64,000 nt of DNA from Vespula vulgaris (GCF_905475345.1 NC_066597.1:5427001-5491000), one strand, 5' to 3'. Positions 33,611-46,741 are shown, numbered from the stretch's first letter. The notes: generated by a model from the sequence alone, not told the origin. Numbers and translations are program-made.

Positions 33611-35370
33611 AGTCATAGATTTTAGGTTCTAGAATAAGTCAATCAATTTATTTAGATCAGGATTTCTAGCTTCTAATAAACTAATTTCCGTGTTTCCCTT
33701 ACCTTCATTCCTTCTACGTTCTGCATTTATGCACGTGTTTATAATTTCTCATGTATGAGAGATAGTTAAAATGGTTAATTTTCTTTTATGGTGGCTGTCA
33801 TTGTAATAAAACAAAAATAAGAGTTAGACTTTGAGACGAAACGAGTCATGGGTTTATGTGGAGTAATGTGTCACCCATTAAGTAATATTGTCACTTTGGA
33901 AGAAGGGATCGCAAATAAAATTATTCAAATATTTCAAACGAAGTATCTTGTCACGCCCACGAGCAATAAGCACCATTATTGCTTCGCTTTTGTTTTCGTT
34001 TACATTTTATCTGAACTGTCGAATAGTTTTATTCGTAACACTTTTTATCCCTCTAATTTAATGTTAGGCAACATAAATAGCGGTACAGGTATTTTTCGAA
34101 ACAATTGTAGCACAATTAGTTAAACATAATATATTGTTATTTCCCTCACAAACTCTCCAGGATCTATAATAAAAAGGTCAGAAGTCGAAATGTATATCTC
34201 TGCCTCTGCATATATTACTACTGTACTATGCAGTCATGACGCTAACTAACCATCACAAAGAGAACGTAACATTCGATATTTTCTCGTGTAATGCAAATTA
34301 TTAGTTTTTTTATTCAAGTGATATCGAATTAATATATAAGGACTTTTAGGACAATTTCCAAGAAAGGTTTTTGCAAGGATTTAATATAAGTATGTTTGTA
34401 TGACGCATATCAATTACATCTAATTTTAATTTATGTATCATTTTACTTAAAAAAAAAACAAATAAGCTATAGATTCTTAAACAACTTTTTCTATAAGAAA
34501 TAAATTAGGTAGACATATATGTGGAATTGGTGATTTTAATACGTTCACGCTGGCGCTTGTTTCTACGTTTCTCTTTGTGGGGCGGTGCTCATGTTAATGC
34601 TTTTCTTCTTCCTAATCTTTTTCGATTAATATATGTTAAATTTCCATTATTGAAATTTTAACTATATGGCAATTTTTTTTTAATTACTAAACGACCTAAA
34701 TTTTTGGTGATACGCTCACTCTGACGGAAATCTCAAGCTTACATAAGATTCGAGCGCGAGCCACAGATGGTACGCGTCGACGTGAAAATGTTAATAAAAG
34801 AAAAGATTTATTGAAGGAAATAGAATTAGCAAAAACAATACAGAAAAAAAATGAAATCTTTGAATCGCGCCTAATTATTACGCGTCTTTCCTATTCTTCC
34901 GATAACAAAACAAAAAAGTCTTTGTCTTCTGCACCGCTTGCGCGCGCACGCACGCACACACACATACACAGACGCAAAATGAAATAAAACTTCGAAGAAT
35001 TTTTAAGTGAAACGGTACGAGGAACGGTACACTCATATATACTGAATTTCCACATATATTACTGATTATAATCCATTAGGGATAATTATCAATTAAAATA
35101 ACATAATGTTTGTATCGTGTCCATCTGTGAATGATTTATTTTTTCCTTCATAGTCAGCGGATACGTTTCTCCAATTCTCTTGTGTGTTAATTTTAAGCCA
35201 TTTTAGACAATTGTTTTTTTATATTATCTGTTATTTTTTATTTGATGTTTATACGTATTTTTATTGTTATTCCAAAATATGTTATTCTTGGAAAATACTG
35301 AAAAGCTTCTACAGTACGGGCCAGATCCGTGATATGGAGGAGTTGAAGGTTTGTCTTTCTCGTATTTCTT
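33611..35370. other. Unassigned DNA between LTR-like repeat and Gypsy integrase
   Basis: AT-rich with GC-richer patches near 34,540-34,620 and 34,710-34,980. It may include remains of the Gypsy 3' region. A 91-codon plus frame at 33,848-34,123 is not recognised. Confidence 0.4.
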
Positions 35371-35375
35371 CTCTT

Positions 35376-38260
35376 TTACATAAATTTACATCTTACATAT
35401 ATGTATCTAGGTCGTTCATTTGACCAGGCTTTTCTTATAGAATACGGACATAAATATTTATTCACCAAACTTAGGCCTAATTGTATATATTTTATTGCCA
35501 CAATATCATTCTCGGTATACAATCCTTTACTTGTTCTTCTAACTTGGTTTCGCCACTCCTGAAAGTTTGTAACCCACTTGTTCTCCAACAATTCTCGTAA
35601 TTGTACGTCATCCCTCATTTATCAATGTATTCCAAATAACAAATACTTGGTTTAATCACTCAATTTGCCCGTTTGTTCTAGGAATTCTTATAATGATTAG
35701 TAAATATTTTGTTTTCTCGCATGCAATAAATGGTTAACTATGATGAAAAGCCGCGTTGCGATCCGATATTATTCTCGGATTTTCAAAAACATAATTGATT
35801 TTTTAGTTCGTTAGTGACTTCAGCTGTATTTATACTTTTTGTATCATACAATCACACTTTGATGCATTTATTACCGCAAAAATGTATTTATAGTTCTTCT
35901 TTGTAGAAGGTAGAAGACTTAAATGATCTGTATGATATGATTCTAAAGGTAATCTTTCTTTCTTTACGATGTGTAAATAACCCTCCTGTTTATACTGTTT
36001 TCTTTCGGATAATATACAAGATACTCAACTTTTTAATGTTTTTTCGATTTTCGATCTCGCATTCAGTATCCCAATAATCTTTAGACAATAAAATTACAGA
36101 ACATTACTTTTATCATGTCGCTTTAATAATCTGTGTTTAACATTGTTTTAGGAACAACAAAGTGTCTCCATTATGATTTTTAAATAATACATCATTTCTA
36201 ATGACGTAACCATCAAGACGTCCTTTTTTTCTCACATTATTATTTTTCTGTTGCGTTTCCTTAATCTTGGCGGTCAGACAAGGATACATGGAAGAGAATT
36301 ACGACTTAACGCATCTATATGTATAATGCTTTTACCTTAAAGATGTTTGATAGTATAGTTATAAACTCTTCTAGAAGTGCCTATCGGACTACACGTATAA
36401 ACAAATGCATAATTAACGTGAACTTACGACAATCTGTGATTATTTTGGACAGTGTTCCTAATAAATAAACACTAAATCTTATTAGTACTTTTATAACAGA
36501 CAAAACTTCTAATTCGTGAACTGTTTCTAATTCGAAACTGATGTATCGTCGTTCGGTAAGAGTAATTTTACTACTCGAATATTATATGTAGGGTGAAGGC
36601 TCAATCTGATTCACATTTCTGTAATAGAATAGCATCGCATCCGTCTGCCGACACATCAGTATGTAATTCTGTTTCCGCAATTATTCTATATAACATTAAC
36701 ACGGGCTTGTCGCATTAATACATATCTTTTTCAATCTGATAAATGCTTTCTTCTCTTTATCTTCACATGGAAATTTAATAGCTCTCGATAAATTTATCAA
36801 TGGACGCATTATAAGAGTACTGCGGTACAAATTTTTTAGGATAATTGCTCAAGTTGAGAAAATATTGAACCTGTTTCACATTAATGGATACCGGAAATTT
36901 ACACACTGTTTCGATTTTAGGACGTAGATCGATTATTATCGATAGTACGGCCTAAGAATTCGATTTTGTAAAAAACATTTTCCCCAATTTACTATTTGTC
37001 CTGCTTCACTTGCGCCTCTAAACATTTTATCAAGGTGTTATATTCCCATGGCTTCATCAGCGGAATGGTTTATTAAATCATCTAAATAAGTTAAAACTAT
37101 TTTCTTGCGTATTTTTTCTTTTAAAATTTCGTTTATAAATCGTTGAAAAATCGAAGACAAATTATACAAGCCAAATGGTACTTTGCAAAATTCATAATGA
37201 CCGTTAGATACTATAAAAGCTGTGTATTTTCTGCTATTTTTATTTACTGGAATATGGAAAAACCAATTTTTTTTATCTAACGTACTGAAAAATTTAGTTT
37301 TTTTTTTTTTTTTTTTAAGATTTAACTAATCTTCAATGAATGGAGGTGAGTATATATCTCGTACAATTTTGTTTACTTGTCGATAGTCTATACATAATCT
37401 CGTGCCACCGTCTTTCTTTTCTTTTCCTCTCCACCAACACGCTATTCGCGTAATCTCAAAAGGAAAGGCTGCGTAATACTATCTCGAAGCAACTCGCTAA
37501 CGTACCTATTGACCTGTTCCTTTTCCATCTAGCCCTCTGATACACCGATTCTTTGTCTTTTAAAATTATCGTCACTTCAACTTTCGTCTTTCTAATCTTA
37601 TGAAGTTGATAATCATTGATTGCGTTTTCTATTAACATATGTATTTCTCATTTGGAATATGTGATATATCTATGTTATTGCTTTTTTTTTTATATCTGTT
37701 TGTAAAATTTCCGATATTTCATTTCCGATTATTTTCTATTTTTATAAGATTAATTGAGATGCCTTACACGTAAGTCAATTGTGTTTAGAAAATCGTTATG
37801 TATGATAAACTTATGTTTTGTCAATTCATCACGATTCATCACAGTTCATAGACGAGTAAGTGCGATGTAACTATCAAATATTAACTCTGCGCGAAATTCG
37901 CCAAGTATCATGTTTTCATTACGTGGACTAACGCCACGAAATCGTGTTTCTTCGCGGACTAAAGTCGGAGAATCTGATTTAATATATTGATCTACGCATA
38001 TCAAACATGTCACTATCTATATGTATTAATGGGATGATTTTACAGTTACATTTTTCGTTACTTGCGTTACAATATCGATGTTTCGTATTTCTCGTAGTTT
38101 CGAACATTTTGTTACAAGGTGTCCCCGTTGGGCATAACTATAACTAAAGCCTTCTATGCTAAATCAGTTAATGATTTAAAATTATATTTTAATGAAACTA
38201 ATGCTAAAACGACAGCTTGGTTTTGTTCCAATAAATCTATTAAATCTATTGCAAGTAGCA
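35376..38260 (-). mobile_element. Ty3/Gypsy retrotransposon pol remnant (Gypsy A)
   Basis: Minus-strand, in element order with frameshifts and stops: degenerate gag zinc knuckle (QRGHLVTKC, about 38,110-38,145); protease-RT spacer (37,860-37,980); RT palm (FSTLDKKNWFFHIPV and KVPFGL, 37,150-37,300) with an intact YLDD active site (about 37,090); RNase H (ETELHTDVSADGCDAILLQK, about 36,600-36,680); integrase (RIISDRNAAF and RIPRTNGQIE, 35,660-35,800); and integrase C-terminal NDIVAIKYIQLGL near 35,450-35,530. The motifs are textbook Gypsy. A 19-base poly-T run (37,298-37,316) interrupts the frame just upstream of the RT. The copy is dead. Confidence 0.88.
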
Positions 38261-38399
38261 TTCTAACATGTTTCTACTTCATTAAATTAATTTATGATTT
38301 AGTATCATAATAAGCTACGCTACTCCGTTAAAAATATGTAATTAAAGCTGCTCAATTAAGATTTTATAATAGCGAACAGGCATAATTTTTCACAGATTT

Positions 38400-38600
38400 T
38401 GATAAAAAGCGTCTCGTTTTAAAGATGATGTAATCTAGTACTCTGCTTTTTTGAATTTTTGAAAAATCTTTATATTTGTGAATGAACTATTTTAGAAAAA
38501 ATATCATTTTTAACACGATTTTTTTCAAACACCTTTTCTCATTGTTAGCGTAAATCATTATAAAACCAAGAGTGATGGATAGCCTTAAATGTCAACATTT
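38400..38600. repeat. Interspersed repeat family B, copy 1
   Basis: Shares a diverged block with 54,880-55,130 and, inverted, with 62,500-62,680 (TTTTTGAAAAATCTTTATATTTGTGAATGAACTATT type). A second shared phrase is CTCATTGTTAGCGTAAATCATTATAAAACC. Probably a MITE or a transposon end. Confidence 0.45.
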
Positions 38601-38619
38601 TTCACGAATGCGAACTATA

Positions 38620-39060
38620 TCAGGAATATTCATATTTCCCTTGACTCTTAAATATAGTGTACACACATACAAAACGTGGTACGCTTGCCACGTTAGATTT
38701 TAGCTGCTTAATTGCTAATTTCATATTTGCTACGTTGTCTGTAACTACGCTTATAACTTTATTTCTTTTTTTCCAATTATTAAATATATGTCACCGTTTG
38801 TTTGTAATTATTAGAGTGACTTCCATCAATTTTAACAGTTCGTAATGCATAAGTCTTCCGTTAGAAATTATCACTAATGAAATGACACATAACAGTCAAG
38901 GAACTCTGTGTTCAAACTAGTTCTGTTTGTTATAATATACATTTTTTGCACATTAACTAATTTACTTTGAACATTAGATTTTGTTTTTCCATATTTTGTT
39001 ACTAACCATTTTTTAAATAATTTCCGATTTGGGAGTTGATATTATAAAGCTTTCTAACAT
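38620..39060 (-). mobile_element. hAT-superfamily transposase remnant
   Basis: The minus strand carries KVISVVTDNVANMKLAIKQL (about 38,690-38,760), which matches the hAT transposase core pattern VVTDNAANM. Before it lie RLMHYELLKLMEV and LNTEFLDCYVSFH, corresponding to the region before that core, in different frames and with stops. Only a central portion of the transposase remains. Confidence 0.6.
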
Positions 39061-39430
39061 CGAATAACTTACAAATACGTTTTTGAATCTATTGCTACTC
39101 GTTATATATAAAATGATTATATTGTAAATATATTTGAATCTTGATTAATTATATTGAATCTTGATTATTGAAATTGACTCAGATTCAATGAGTATAGGTG
39201 TATTGAATTGATTCGTTGCTAAATTTTCACGGAATTATAGACCCACTGGGATCGCGATGGAAAGTCGCGGTGGCATAAAAATTGAGAACAATTGAATATT
39301 TTCAGCAAAATCGCCATGTTCCCTAAAATGAAATTAATAGGAGAATAATATAATAATTTTTATATGTCCCGTGGAACTCGTGAGAAAGATGCCCGATAAA
39401 GAATATTTAATGAATCTAAATTGTAAATAC

Positions 39431-42300
39431 GTATTTTTTTTTTTTATTTCTAGCACTATTCTTTACGATTTGTCCAGCTAGGATATTCGATGAATTCATT
39501 TAACAGTTCATTATAACACGACGATACTTAACCCATGGAGAAGCATCGAAATTATCGGTCTAAGTACAGTACGTGTAATAGTAAGGTTTAATGATGCTCA
39601 TATACTACATAGTAGATCAATAGAATATTTCCTACATAGTCTTCTAGGTTGGTCGAATGAGTATAGTTCTTTTGCAGTAGCGCTGGGATGTTGATCGAGT
39701 CGATTTTTATAATTATTGGACATAGTCGCCCAATTTCATCAGAAACCCATAACACAATGTTTAGATCTTTACGGATCTCGTCATTGCGTATGTACCACGG
39801 AGCAGTAACAACTGTTCTAAGGATTATAGCTTGTAGTGATTCTAACTTTCGAATATGACTCTTGGCTGCCATACCCCAAAGTTGTATACCATAAGTCCAG
39901 ATAGGTTTACTTATTGTTTTATATAGCAATAATTTATTTTCATATGATAATTTAGAATATTTGCTGGTAAGGCAATAAATGTTTCTTTTTTTCAGTCTAA
40001 TATGTTCAATTTTTTTATATATATATTGTTTCCAAGTAAGTTTGAAGTCCATGTGCAGCCCTAGATATTTGACGGATTTCGTTTCCGGTATTACAAGGTG
40101 GTTCAGTGCGATGTGTCATGAAGATCCTTTTCGTAATGTGAAGGTGATATGATTGTATTTATGGTTATCTTCCATTTTTTTTGGCCACTGTTCAAGCTCT
40201 TGAATATGGGTTTGTTTTATCTGAGATGCTTTCACAGAATCTTCATGTATAGCTAATATAGCTGCATCGTTGGCAAATATGAATAATGTTGTATTTGGTG
40301 TAGTAGGGATATCGGCCATGTAGAGTGTGTATAGAGTAGGCCCTAGAACACTGCTCTGTGGAACGCCAGCCTTTATCGCGTAAATGTTAGAAATGTTATC
40401 TTGAATTTTTACTATAAATGTTCTGTTTTCTAAATATGATTTAATTAAATGGTGGTAAATGATGAGAAAATTGAGTTTAATCTTATATAGCAAATCTTTA
40501 TGCCTTATCAGAAGCTTTTTCTACATCTAGAAATATAGCCGCACGGTACTGTTTAAGTTGAAGAGCTTCAGCGATTTTATTTGTAAGTCTGTGAACTTGT
40601 TCAGTTGTGGCATGTTTTTTTTTTGAAAACCAAATTGGTGTGGTGATACACAATTTTTTTCTGTGATATACATTTCTGGTAGGAATTTTTATAATTATTA
40701 TTCTCCATTTGTTTGGTAGCATGCCAACCTGTTTCTTGAATCGAAGTAATGAGATTGTCAACGGCAGTTTCCATTTCAAGGGGATTATTAAGCCTTACAT
40801 CGCAAGATAGGTTTTCATTGATATACTGTTTGAAAAGGTTTCAGTCTGTAATATTGTTGCAAAATGTAAGCGTATTTGTTAAGTTTATAGGCTTGCCTAT
40901 AATGATTTATAATGATCGGAATATGATCAGAACTATAAGCTTGATTTTATTTTATAAAATGATTGGTTTAAGCCTTTAATTATAGGAAAATCTATTAAAT
41001 CAGATATTTTGTCAAGTGCAGTTGGCCAATACGTTGGCTCACCTGTTGTAAGGACATTGAGATGTAATTTTTGGCTAACTGGTTCAAGAATTTTTCCTCT
41101 TGGCGAGATTGTTCTAGAGCCTTATAAACCATGTTTAGCATTGTAATCATCGCCATCGAGAAATTTATTTCCTAGAGACTTAAAAAACTCAATATAGTAT
41201 TCCATAGTTAATTTATGTTTAAGAGGGAAATAAACAGTAGAGAGTTTGAAAGGACCATTGGTAGTTTAAATGTTTACAATTGGTGCTTGCAAATTTACTT
41301 GGTTACAATTGTTATGAAAATGATGCTTGATATTATCTTTAATAATTACTGCAGAACCACCATGATATTTGCGAGACTGGTGTTTGGTATCATAAATTGT
41401 ATAATGAGAAATTTTTATAAAGTGAGTTTCTGAGATGAGAGTTACATCTATTTCATTGGTTTGTAAGAATATTTTTAGTTCCTGAGTTCTACGGTGGAAT
41501 CCATTGGCATTCCAGATTGCTATTTTTAATTCTTTAGCCATTTTTATTATTGTTGTTAGCTATCACTTTTGTTAATAGTTGTATCATAGCGTTAATTTGT
41601 TGTATTTGTTGTTGAAATAATTTATTTTGCTCAATGAGCATGTTTCTTATGAGTTCCAAACTTTTAGCTGATTGTATAAGTAATTGTTTAATTTCTGAGA
41701 TTTCGTTGTAAGTATCGTTATTTTGGTTTGGGAAGAGAGATTTAGTTTCCGATGATAATGCATCGGCGTAACTCTAATTAGATGTATTGCATTGTTTATT
41801 CGAGTTATTATTGTTAAGGTCAGAATTGAGATTTTGCGGGGGGTTTATCAGATAGTTGTTATTGTTAAGATCAGAATTGAGGTTTTGCGTGGTGTTTATC
41901 GGATAGTTGTTTACATTTCTTTGTCTAAGGGGAGGATATAATTTCTGTTGAAGTTGTTTTCTTACAATGCATCCTTTATAACTAGCAGGATGATTACCCT
42001 GACAGTTGAAACACTTCGCATTTCCTAACTTTCCCTCCAGCGGGCAATTGTACATTAAATGTTTATCAGCACATTTAACACATGCTGGATTCCTATTACA
42101 ATAATTTCTCGTGTGACCGTAGGCTTGACATCGCATACTCTGGGGAATGTCTCGTTTCTTTCTAGGCGGTTCAAAAGAGATATCTGTATTTAGAAGTCTC
42201 GTTTTATATATTTCCTTATTATTACTATTAGGTTCTAACTCGACAAAGAACAATGGTAGCTACTGTTTAGTATCGTACTTGACCATGTTGTTAATTCGTC
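39431..42300 (-). mobile_element. Jockey-type non-LTR retrotransposon (Jockey 1)
   Basis: Minus-strand element broken by frameshifts. ORF1 (41,774-42,253): gag with two or three CCHC-type knuckles (CQAYGHTRNYCN, CVKCADKHLMYNC, CFNCQGNHPASYKGC). ORF2: AP endonuclease (IAIWNANGFHRR, ISETHF, 41,266-41,541; GDDYNAKHGL near 41,130); RT (FLDVEKASDKA near 40,500-40,535; AGVPQSSVLGPTLY near 40,345-40,390; active site FANDAAIL near 40,260-40,280); thumb/C-terminal region (39,588-40,052, YGIQLWGMAAKSHIRKLESLQ). The 3' end is marked by a 12-base poly-T on the plus strand (39,434-39,445), i.e. the poly(A) tail. The RT active-site Asp is changed to Asn, so the copy is inactive. Confidence 0.92.
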
Positions 42301-42429
42301 AATGATTCTTTCAACCTTCGATTTGAGGTGTATTTCTCTTAAAATGTATTTTTTAAGTAATGATGTATTTTTAAGTAATTTAATATAATGTGATATGTGA
42401 TAAAGTAATGAACTATATATAATGTTTCG

Positions 42430-43190
42430 TTAGTTGCGTGTGGTTGTGCTGACTATTTCCGAATGAGGGATGGTCATTGATGTTGATAAATCTTGAACGT
42501 CTTGATGATTTTAATATGAAATATATATGTATACCGACTTAGTTTATGCCGGATACCTCCGATTGAGACATGGTTAGTGATATTATTAAGACTCGGTTGT
42601 CTTGTTGCTAATGGATATGAATCGACTTAGATTATTTTAAATGTCTGCGAGTAAAGTTTGGCCGATGATATTAGTAAGATTCGGTTATCTTATTGTTGAG
42701 TACGATCTATTTAAATCGATTGCTTGATGATTTCTCTCGAACTCTCCGCGAAAGCAATATTGAATTAAAAAAGAGAATGGGAAAGAGAGGAATTTAAAGA
42801 AAAAAGAAAAGAAAGAAATTTAAGAAAAAAGTGCATGGAAAGGGAAAGTAAGATGCTTATTGGTTGTGGACATGTTGAGATATTTCGTTCGAAATGTTTA
42901 AATAATTTCATGTATAATGCTTTGTCCTGTTGATCCTATGGACTCATCAGTGTTGCATTGATATTTGAAGAGTAGGCGGCAGACAAACTCATGGCTACTT
43001 TTATTGTTTATTGTTCAGCTCGACACATTATTGAAGATTATATATTTGACTAAAAGTGGATAAGCTCGATCAAAGCTGGCGATGTGTTTTTTATTAGCGA
43101 GTATCTCAAGAGTAGAAATATTATCAATAATGATATATGGCCTTTAGGAGAAATTATTGTGAACTGTTGAAAGTGTGCGTCAACATATAC
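42430..43190 (-). repeat. LTR-like interspersed repeat, copy 2
   Basis: Related to 32,880-33,610 and 59,270-59,830, same orientation. It contains three ~100-bp degenerate subrepeats (starting near 42,447, 42,547 and 42,640; core GATATTATTAAGACTCGGTTGTCTTGTTG) and ends at GTGTGCGTCAACA. It lies directly upstream of the Jockey 1 gag on the minus strand, so it could be the 5' UTR of Jockey 1. Alternatively it is the 5' LTR of a Gypsy element into which Jockey 1 inserted. Confidence 0.55.
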
Positions 43191-43249
43191 ACAATATTGA
43201 ATATTTGAATGTTTGAATTTGAATATTGAATATTTAATATATTTTTTAT

Positions 43250-43660
43250 TTAATGTTTTTTAAAAAACCATTAAATATTTTATTTATAGTGAAAGCAAAA
43301 ATACAGTACTTCTTGGAAACACTTCAGTTTTATTGCAGTTTCACAAGCGTGACCATACAGAGAAATAATGACAAATAACTTTATATAGCAACACTTAATT
43401 TAATAATAAATAAGAATAAAATACAAAAATTTGATATAATATACTGTATAACTATAGAAAGAAAACTTGAACGTCTTAACCGCATGAGGAAAGCGTCGAG
43501 AGTGTTAATGAAGAAGAAAGAAACAGATAACGAACAAAGCTAGATAAAGAATATGTATCACACCCCAGAATCTGAAATCATATATTATATTGACAAATCT
43601 ATATTCTAGTTTTACGACCTGGCTGACCTTTCTTTTATCTTTTCTTTTTTTTAATTTACT
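43250..43660. other. AT-rich DNA at the 3' side of the Copia remnant
   Basis: On the minus strand an AATAAA near 43,332-43,337 might belong to a Copia 3' LTR. No coding signal seen. Confidence 0.3.
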
Positions 43661-43679
43661 AGATTTAACACTTCCCTTA

Positions 43680-44820
43680 AATTTAAAAAATATTAATTGA
43701 ATTTTCTTTAGATTTTTAGATAATATTAAAATATCTGATATATAATTAATAATAAATCCTTCCCCGTGTCACGATAATAAACGCAAGGATCGAAGCCTGA
43801 TGAATTCAAACCCATAGATTTTAATTCTTTATTTAATCTCGCATGCACTGCCAATCTGTTTTAATGCGTATATTGCCTTCTTTAATTTACACATTTTATT
43901 TTCGGACTGAACTTGTTTTAGTATTTTCATAGTCGTATTTTTAATAGAACTGTTATCTTTTTCTAATTTGATAATTTCCTTTTAGTACGTTCCATGTTTT
44001 CTGATAGCTCCACATAGATTTCTTCGTCAAGTGGTCTGTTTAAATAGGCGGTGGTTATATCCATTTGATTAATGTTCATCTCGTAACGAACAATCGAGTT
44101 TAAGGTCAAATGAATTGAACTTAGATGCGCTACGTCGTCTTCGACCTCTTTTTTTGTCTTCTACAATGATTTTTATCTTCACTTTTTAAAATTTTATCTA
44201 CTTTTCTTCAATATTGTCTCCATTAATCTGTATTAACCAGAGCTTTATTTATGAACCCTATCTTCAGAGAATTATCCTTATTTGTAAAAATTTTGTTTGT
44301 TTGTTTGGTAATATATCCGTTCAACCCGTAAATATCACGATTGATAATTTTATTCATACTGATATTTAAAAGATGATATCCTTTATAATTCTCATCGAAA
44401 TCTGGAAATTTGTATTATTTAGCTTTGTTGTCCAATTATCCCTGAGATCAGAATCCATACTGTACCTTTTCTTTTTAAGGGTTATAGATGTAACCTCAGT
44501 AGTTAGTCTATTTTGTAAGTTACCATGCATAGCCTCATCCCAATACTTCTCAAGTCCTGCATCTATTAAAATATATTTCGCGATTTTTACTAAAAACATT
44601 CTATTTTTTCTTTCTACAATTCTATTCTGTTCTGGAGTGTAACTTATTGTATATTGATTTTTGATACCTTCTTTCCTAAAAATATCCTTTAATTCTTTAT
44701 TTACATATTCTTCACCCCTGTCCGATCTAAATACCTTAGGAATCTTATTGAACTTTATTTTTACTTTTTGTATAAAATATTTAATCTTATTCGTTACTTT
44801 TAATTTTTAACCTACCAAAA
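43680..44820 (-). mobile_element. Ty1/Copia retrotransposon pol remnant
   Basis: Minus strand, element order: integrase core (KVFRSDRGEEYVNKELKDIF and YTPEQNRIVERKNR, about 44,630-44,760; then LIDAGLEKYWDEAMHGNLQNR, 44,500-44,580). RT follows: QMDITTAYLNRPLDEEIYVE (about 44,010-44,070), then KAIYALKQIGSA (about 43,850-43,885) and FDPCVY-like residues near 43,790. These are the standard Copia motifs, now interrupted by stops and frameshifts. Confidence 0.85.
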
Positions 44821-44829
44821 ATACTGTTC

Positions 44830-46240
44830 TGTGCTTACTATAATCGTTAATGTATACATATTTATCGATAATGCAAAATCATTTTCGATTATATAAAAAT
44901 AAAATCTGTTTTGAAAATTTTGTTAAAACATCAAGAAAAAAGAATTTTCTTTATTTTCTTTATTTTTATCAATTTTTTTTTTTTTTTAAGATTTTTTTGC
45001 ACCTTGTTAGCTTCTTTGTATTTTTTGTTTCTTTTCTTTCTTAATGGTACCCATTCTTACTAATGATTTTAGAATCTACAGAATTACGTTCATAGAGGAA
45101 TAGGAACGATAAAATAAAGTTCTTTTATAAAATAAAATTTATAAAAAAATAGAAAATACAATTGAACGATCAAATAATTTTCATTAAATTTCGAAACAAG
45201 GACAAAAGGAAGGTCTTTGGTCTTCTTTTTTTTTTTTCTTTCGTGTTAAAATAGGTGGTGCTTATATAATGTATCATACATTTTTTATAGATTAATATTG
45301 AATACTTTTTATTGTTGCAATGATGTAACACAAATATTGGCCTTTATTTTCGCACGAGATGTGAGCATGAACTTCGATGATTCTAATAGATCTGCCATTC
45401 CATTGAATGATTCTACTAAACGGATTGAGATGATTTAATACGTATATACAATGTAACGGACATCAGGGCCATGAACGTACTATGCTTTTCGTGTCTTTAT
45501 GTGTATGTATTAACGTGTGTATGCTACAGAACAAGACTTAAACGTAAGGTTTAAAAAGACAATTAGAAAATTTTTAGTGTATCGATACTTATATACTATA
45601 CTAACATATAACAATACTAATATTATTTCCTAATACAATGATAAGTTCACTTTTGAAATTTTACTTTATATTCGTAAAATTCTAATTATATTATTTCATA
45701 AAAGAACTTTTGCTGTTAAATTTTTTGAAATTGTATTAAGTATGAACATTATAATTATTAGCGGTTTGGAAATTTGTTGTCCATTTGTATTATTAATAAA
45801 TATTTAATATGAGTATCATTAATAGTTAAATAAATATATGTGGCACGTACATTTTTCTCTGTCTGCAATATCTAGAGAAAGAAAACAGAAAATATTTTCA
45901 ATGAAATTATCTAGTATCCCTTTTAAAAATGTTATACATTTTTCTTATTTCTCAATAAGAGTATTTGTCATTGATATCATTATTAATTCAATATATGTAC
46001 ATTTCTCTTTAGTAAGTGTATGTTTATTCACATTTACAAAAAAAAAGAAGAGAAGATAATACTTAAAATGTCACTATTTATCCTTTTTTCAAAAATTATT
46101 TTACATTCTTTTTATCAACTTGCACGTAAAATTAATTCAAGTATTGATTAAATAAACATATATTCTCTCCTACCTCATTCTAACTGCTAATAACAGAATA
46201 CTTTCTTAGTGCAAGATATGTAAGTAGAGATGGAAAAATA
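44830..46240. other. AT-rich DNA, possibly Copia gag region
   Basis: No recognisable motifs. It lies where the Copia gag/protease would be expected on the minus strand. Confidence 0.35.
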
Positions 46241-46249
46241 TCTCAATCC

Positions 46250-46620
46250 TCATGCATGCATGTAGTGAGTGAATGACAGTGCCGTTCGGTTATGATAATG
46301 ATATAAATGTATCGTTACCATGCATCGGGCGGCAGATGCGCATGTTCTGTGTCGGTCGAGGGGGGATCCTCGAAAGAAGTCTACTGTTGCTACTATGCAA
46401 GGTGAATGGGTCCTATTGTTTTTCTGGGAATTGGTTGCTAGTTATAGTAGTCCTTTTCGTACGAATATAAAAGGGAACTGTACGTGGACCCATAGATTAG
46501 AGATAAAAGTAGTTCGATAAACCCTATCAGAGAACACTCCACATATAATATTGTAAGGTTGCAATCCTCACAAGAGTTTGTCTGAGTGACTGGGAGTTTC
46601 AGTAAGTATACCGACTAATT
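46250..46620 (+). promoter_or_regulatory. GC-richer block with TATA box; LTR or promoter candidate
   Basis: A strong TATAAAAG at 46466-46473 on the plus strand sits in a GC-richer block (46,250-46,620). Frames here (46,273-46,520) are not recognised. It may be a Copia-type LTR or a separate pol II promoter. If active it would drive plus-strand transcription antisense to the neighbouring transposons downstream. Confidence 0.25.
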
Positions 46621-46716
46621 TTGTAGGATATTTCTCTGAAGATTTCTCATACGTCAGAAAAAATATATACATATATATTCACATTTGCGTACAAAAAAGA
46701 AATCTTATATATACAT

Positions 46717-46741
46717 ACACACACACACACACACACACACA
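46717..46741. repeat. (AC)n microsatellite
   Basis: Twelve AC units. Confidence 0.95.

Noticed and set aside
33848..34123. 91-codon plus frame
   Set aside because: No recognisable domain, and it lies in decayed repeat DNA.
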